Shown here one piece after another: positions 6,669-8,830 of a stretch of DNA of 8,830 nt. The notes beneath the pieces were generated by a model. That model ran no database searches and was not told the DNA's origin. It worked only from the letters and a program-made list of their open reading frames with translations. Numbering within the stretch: position 1 is the first letter of the stretch; each line of letters opens with the position of its first letter. The DNA is from HGM10836 sp045580645 (lineage in GTDB: Bacteria > Bacillota_I > Bacilli_A > RF39 > UBA660), in the NCBI GenBank assembly GCA_045580645.1, contig JAZNOG010000090.1, positions 1-8,830 on the forward strand. The letters are read 5' to 3'. A program made the translations under genes and the position numbers.

Positions 6669-6679
6669 CCCCCCCCCCC
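6668..6679. repeat. Homopolymer run of 12 C (G on the coding strand)
   Basis: Twelve uninterrupted C, followed by G at 6680. Nothing similar occurs elsewhere in this AT-rich window. It lies 190 bp upstream of the repeat surface-protein start, next to a stable hairpin. Poly-G/C runs in non-coding DNA before surface-protein genes are a classic form of slippage-driven phase variation. Confidence 0.9.
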
Positions 6680-6710
6680 GAACATAGATTTGTTTACACA
6701 TATTTGTTGT

Positions 6711-6748
6711 AGATTTACGAATAAAAACTAAGTTTTATTTGTAAATCT
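6711..6748. repeat. Long inverted repeat in the intergenic region
   Basis: AGATTTAC (6711-6718) pairs with GTAAATCT (6741-6748). The pairing continues inward through AATAAAA (6720-6726) with TTTTATT (6733-6739), leaving a 6-nt loop. On the plus strand G6719 and T6740 form a wobble, giving 16 continuous pairs; on the minus strand this position is an A-C mismatch. No U-tract follows, so it is not a terminator. Confidence 0.7.
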
Positions 6749-6773
6749 TCCTCCTCTCATTAGTTTACCATAC

Positions 6774-6817
6774 AAAAAGATATGGTTTATTCTTAAGTTA
6801 AGTTTACCATATCTTTT
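6774..6817 (-). terminator. Terminator of the aminopeptidase gene, possibly bidirectional
   Basis: AAAAGATATGGT and ACCATATCTTTT (6806-6817 with 6775-6786) form a perfect 12-bp stem with a 19-nt loop. On the minus strand it starts 15 nt after the stop and ends in five T. On the plus strand the stem ends in TTTT followed by ATATTT, so it could also stop plus-strand RNA. AGTTTACCAT occurs twice (6762-6771 and 6801-6810), so the second copy offers the middle arm a weaker alternative partner. Confidence 0.65.
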
Positions 6818-6832
6818 ATATTTAGTAAATAA

Positions 6833-7933
6833 TTAATTTAAATGTTTTAATTCTTCTAACACAAATACACCATTTTCTCTAATTAGCTTATCATCAAAAT
6901 AAATATTTCCCCCACCATATTCTTCTCTTTGAATTAAAACCATATCCCAATGTATACTTGAATCATTTCCATTATAACTATCTTTATAGGCAGAACCAGG
7001 TGTAAAATGTATACTACCTATTATTTTTTCATCAAATAATATATCTCCCATTGGATCTTTTATATCTTTGTTCAACCCTATTGAAAATTCACCAATATAT
7101 CTTGCACCATCATCTGTTTCAAATATTTTTTTAAGTCCTTCAATGTCCTTCTCATTATCACAAGAAACATTTACAATCTTACCTTCTTCAAACGTTAAAG
7201 TAACACCATTATAAATATTTCCTTGATATGGACTTGGAGTATTATATCTAATTGTGCCATTTACAGATGTCTTTACAGGAGCACAATAAATTTCACCATC
7301 TGGAATATTCATTTCTCCACAACATGAAATTATTGGCATATTTTTAATAGAAAATGTTATATCAGTTTCCTCTCCAGTAAGCCTTACCTTATCTGTTTTC
7401 TCCATAAGATCTTTTAAAGGTTTTATATCTTTACTCATTTTTTCATAATCATAACACATTACACCCATTGAAAAATCGTAAAACTCATCACTTGTCATTT
7501 TTGCCTTATAAGCATCTATATTAGATGGATAATTTAATAAAACCCATTTTCTTTCATTTACCCTTACATTATTAGTTTCCTTTAATCTCTCTCCTATTAA
7601 CTTTCTTGTTTCATTTTTAATATTCTTACCCTCAAAATCATTTTGATTATACATAATTCTTATAAATGAATCAAAAGTATCAACATCATATCTATTTTGT
7701 TTTTCTAATAAATTTATTCCACCTTCTAATATATTTTCTTTTATTAAATTATTAATAGATGGTTCAATAAATCTAACATCAACATTTGCATTTTTCTCTT
7801 GTATTAGTTTAACTAACTCTTTTACTAAAGGAAAAGGATTAGTTGTTTCACACATTATTAAAACATTTTCATTTTCCTTAACCTTTATAGAATGATCAAC
7901 AATTGTTTTAGCCAATTTTTTTATTTTTTCCAT
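6833..7933 (-). CDS. M29-family metal-dependent aminopeptidase
   Basis: A cytosolic exopeptidase of the AmpS/AmpT (thermophilic aminopeptidase, MEROPS M29) family, which removes N-terminal residues from peptides using two divalent metals. Its 366 residues match the usual 370-410. In the C-terminal half the metal-site motifs appear in order: GEMNIPDGEIYCAPV, with PVKTSVNGTIRY after it; ARYIGEFSIGLN; then SIHFTPGSAYKD and NDSSIHWDMVLI, which give the expected Glu, Glu, His, Tyr, His and Asp ligands. There is no signal peptide. The start is ATG 7933; the in-frame GTG at 7939 overlaps the GAGGTG ribosome site (7937-7942) and is unlikely. A TATAAT (7966-7961) lies upstream. The gene is monocistronic, ending at the terminator at 6774-6817. 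A role in peptide use or turnover is inferred from the family. Confidence 0.92.
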   Translation of the reverse strand: MEKIKKLAKTIVDHSIKVKENENVLIMCETTNPFPLVKELVKLIQEKNANVDVRFIEPSINNLIKENILEGGINLLEKQNRYDVDTFDSFIRIMYNQNDFEGKNIKNETRKLIGERLKETNNVRVNERKWVLLNYPSNIDAYKAKMTSDEFYDFSMGVMCYDYEKMSKDIKPLKDLMEKTDKVRLTGEETDITFSIKNMPIISCCGEMNIPDGEIYCAPVKTSVNGTIRYNTPSPYQGNIYNGVTLTFEEGKIVNVSCDNEKDIEGLKKIFETDDGARYIGEFSIGLNKDIKDPMGDILFDEKIIGSIHFTPGSAYKDSYNGNDSSIHWDMVLIQREEYGGGNIYFDDKLIRENGVFVLEELKHLN

Positions 7934-7960
7934 AGACACCTCTTTTATAGTTTTTCATAC

Positions 7961-7968
7961 ATTATACT
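7961..7968. promoter_or_regulatory. Shared -10 region between divergent genes
   Basis: ATTATACT reads TATACT on the plus strand (7963-7968), before the GPRPGF gene, and TATAAT on the minus strand (7966-7961), before the aminopeptidase. No convincing -35 box lies 16-18 bp away on either side. Overlapping symmetrical -10 boxes are known for bidirectional bacterial promoters. The minus-strand use has the better match. Confidence 0.4.
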
Positions 7969-7985
7969 AGAAAGGAGTAAAATGC

Positions 7986-8222
7986 ATGTATAATAATAGT
8001 ATACCATATTCAAATTATAATATAACAAGTTTAGATAGGCAAATTGGTCCTAGACCCGGTTTTGGTCCTAGACCTGGATTTGGCCCTAGACCTGGATTTG
8101 GTCCTAGACCTGGATTCGGAGGATTCGGAGGATTTGCCTTACCATTTACATTAGGTTTTTTAACTGCACCACTAGTTAGACCTAATTATTATCCTTATCC
8201 AAATTATCCTATTTATTACTAA
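7986..8222 (+). CDS. Small GPRPGF-repeat protein of unknown function
   Basis: 78 residues; family not recognised. Residues 1-20 are polar and Asn/Tyr-rich. Four exact GPRPGF hexads follow (21-44), then GGFGGF (45-50), which looks like a decayed fifth unit. A short hydrophobic stretch, ALPFTLGFLTAPLV (51-64), precedes a Pro/Tyr/Asn tail ending YPNYPIYY. There is no signal peptide or cysteine. The composition (Gly, Pro, Arg, Phe, Tyr) resembles disordered, sticky structural proteins such as coat or matrix components, or a membrane-associated peptide. AAAGGAG (7971-7977) lies 8 nt before ATG 7986; the ATG at 7982 reaches a stop after three codons. The good ribosome site and in-frame 18-bp repeats support real coding. 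It is divergent from the aminopeptidase and overlaps the next gene tail to tail. Confidence 0.75.
   Translation: MYNNSIPYSNYNITSLDRQIGPRPGFGPRPGFGPRPGFGPRPGFGGFGGFALPFTLGFLTAPLVRPNYYPYPNYPIYY
8046..8135 (+). repeat. 18-bp tandem repeat encoding GPRPGF
   Basis: Four 18-bp units (8046-8063, 8064-8081, 8082-8099, 8100-8117) differ mainly at wobble positions, with one degenerate unit at 8118-8135. The unit length keeps frame, so copy number can change without breaking the gene. Confidence 0.9.
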
Positions 8223-8830
8223 TCTAATGATTTTAATAAATCAATATCAATATTTTGCATATAATCATAGGTTTTATATTTTATTAAAAATATTTTATAA
8301 ACAAGTTTATTAAAATACTCAATATTAGTTTTAAATAAAGATATAATTTTAATATTAAATTTATTTTCTATTTCTTCTTCACATTTTATTACTAATTTTT
8401 TTATTTGTTCAAAAGATTTATTATTTAATAAAATATTTTGATTTTCTTCCTTATAATCATAAAACACTTTTTCAAAATTATAAGTAACACTATAAATTTT
8501 ATTTAAATTATCACTATACTCTTTAAAACTTTGTTCAATTTCATCTGTATTTAACTTTAGAATATTTGTCATATCTTTTAATACTTTTTCATTTTTTACA
8601 AATAAAGTATTATTAAATTTTAACAAATATTCTTTTAATTTATTAAATTCTTTCTTTTTTTCCTTCTTAGTAATTTTAACTATCTTTTCATTTAAATCAT
8701 TTAAACTATCATTTATAAAATCATCAAGTTCTTTTTTATTTTGTTCTAAAGTAATCTTTATATTTTCTCTTAATAAATTAGATGCATAACTTAAAACCTT
8801 TTTTTCATTTTCTTTTACTGTTTTTTCTTT
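8219..8830 (-). CDS. Lys/Glu-rich helical protein of unknown function (5' end outside window)
   Basis: The frame is open from the right edge to TAG at 8221-8219, giving 203 residues with no internal ATG near the edge. An apparent TTG start at 8626 is unnecessary because the frame continues 68 codons further upstream without a stop. The protein is rich in Lys, Glu, Asn and Ile and lacks Pro in long stretches. Heptad-like patterns suggest alpha-helical or coiled-coil structure, for example around EQNKKELDDFINDSLNDL and KKEKKKEFNKLKEYLLKF. There is no recognisable catalytic motif, signal peptide or membrane segment in the visible part. It could be the tail of a larger coiled-coil or dynamin/SMC-like protein, but nothing here shows that. 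Its stop shares bases with that of the convergent GPRPGF gene, and no terminator lies between them. Confidence 0.75.
   Translation of the reverse strand, partial: KEKTVKENEKKVLSYASNLLRENIKITLEQNKKELDDFINDSLNDLNEKIVKITKKEKKKEFNKLKEYLLKFNNTLFVKNEKVLKDMTNILKLNTDEIEQSFKEYSDNLNKIYSVTYNFEKVFYDYKEENQNILLNNKSFEQIKKLVIKCEEEIENKFNIKIISLFKTNIEYFNKLVYKIFLIKYKTYDYMQNIDIDLLKSLD

Larger units (their letters stand above)
6479..6832. other. Structured 354-bp intergenic region upstream of the surface-protein gene
   Basis: No credible protein gene was found on either strand. Reading with the minus-strand genes, the region holds the aminopeptidase terminator (6774-6817), a purine patch AGAGGAGGA (about 6750-6758), a long hairpin (6711-6748), a run of 12 G (12 C on the plus strand), a nested hairpin (6631-6668), a terminator-like hairpin (6575-6598), an A/T-only stretch with a 15-bp palindrome AAATAATTATTATTT near 6520-6535, and the ribosome site at 6491-6496. 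No promoter clearly better than A/T background could be placed for the surface-protein gene. Confidence 0.75.

Noticed and set aside
6654..6701. A 15-codon minus-strand ORF (ATG 6701) running through the G12 run, which would change frame with tract length
   Set aside because: No ribosome site precedes it, it is very short, and it does not lead into the surface-protein gene.
6711..6748. Long hairpin considered as an intrinsic terminator
   Set aside because: No T-run follows on either strand.
6631..6748. Two inverted repeats considered as ends of an invertible segment or small mobile element
   Set aside because: The two hairpins are unrelated in sequence to each other, so they cannot serve as matching ends, and no recombinase or target duplication is visible.
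279..8222. Use of TGA as tryptophan (Mycoplasma-type code)
   Set aside because: All genes read full length with the standard code, and the tryptophans checked in conserved motifs are TGG.

Overview
The window is strongly AT-rich and codes almost wall to wall on short spacers. Ribosome sites are AAGGAG/GAGG-type and the stops are TAA, with one TAG. Visible tryptophans are TGG, and no reading frame depends on TGA as a sense codon. MutL, MiaA, an M29 aminopeptidase, a type IV pilin-like protein and a BspA-type leucine-rich repeat surface protein suggest a low-GC Bacillota lineage, plausibly a small-genome gut member of the Bacilli/Mollicutes side. That placement is an inference from composition and gene content.

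Layout, left to right. Positions 1-237 (+) hold the C-terminal end of a transglutaminase-like protein, closed by a terminator over its stop codon. A second terminator faces it and closes a minus-strand unit reading right to left: a kinase-fold gene (1004-1738), then miaA (279-1001). This unit is driven by a perfect TTGACA-17-TATAAT promoter. Just upstream is mutL (1812-3548), whose 3' end forms its own terminator. mutL is preceded with a 1-nt gap by a prepilin-like gene (3550-4071) and seems to be translated by coupling to it. Beyond another terminator lies a 776-residue exported repeat protein (4148-6478) with 22-residue BspA-type repeats encoded by 66-bp tandem DNA.

The stretch from 6479 to 6832 has no gene but is dense in structure: a terminator-like hairpin, two further hairpins, a run of 12 C and a terminator after the next gene. 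A homopolymer this long in such AT-rich DNA, upstream of a surface-protein gene, is the best candidate for something regulatory, namely phase variation.

To the right are an M29 aminopeptidase (6833-7933, minus), a divergent 78-residue protein with GPRPGF repeats (7986-8222, plus), and a Lys/Glu-rich helical protein (8219-8830, minus) that runs off the window and shares stop-codon bases with the small gene.

mutL and miaA are a familiar neighbourhood in Bacillota. The oddities are a MiaA lacking about 65-70 internal residues, a kinase-fold protein with Asn at the catalytic Asp position, and a pilin gene directly in front of mutL. The pilin and repeat protein are probably both surface-exposed.
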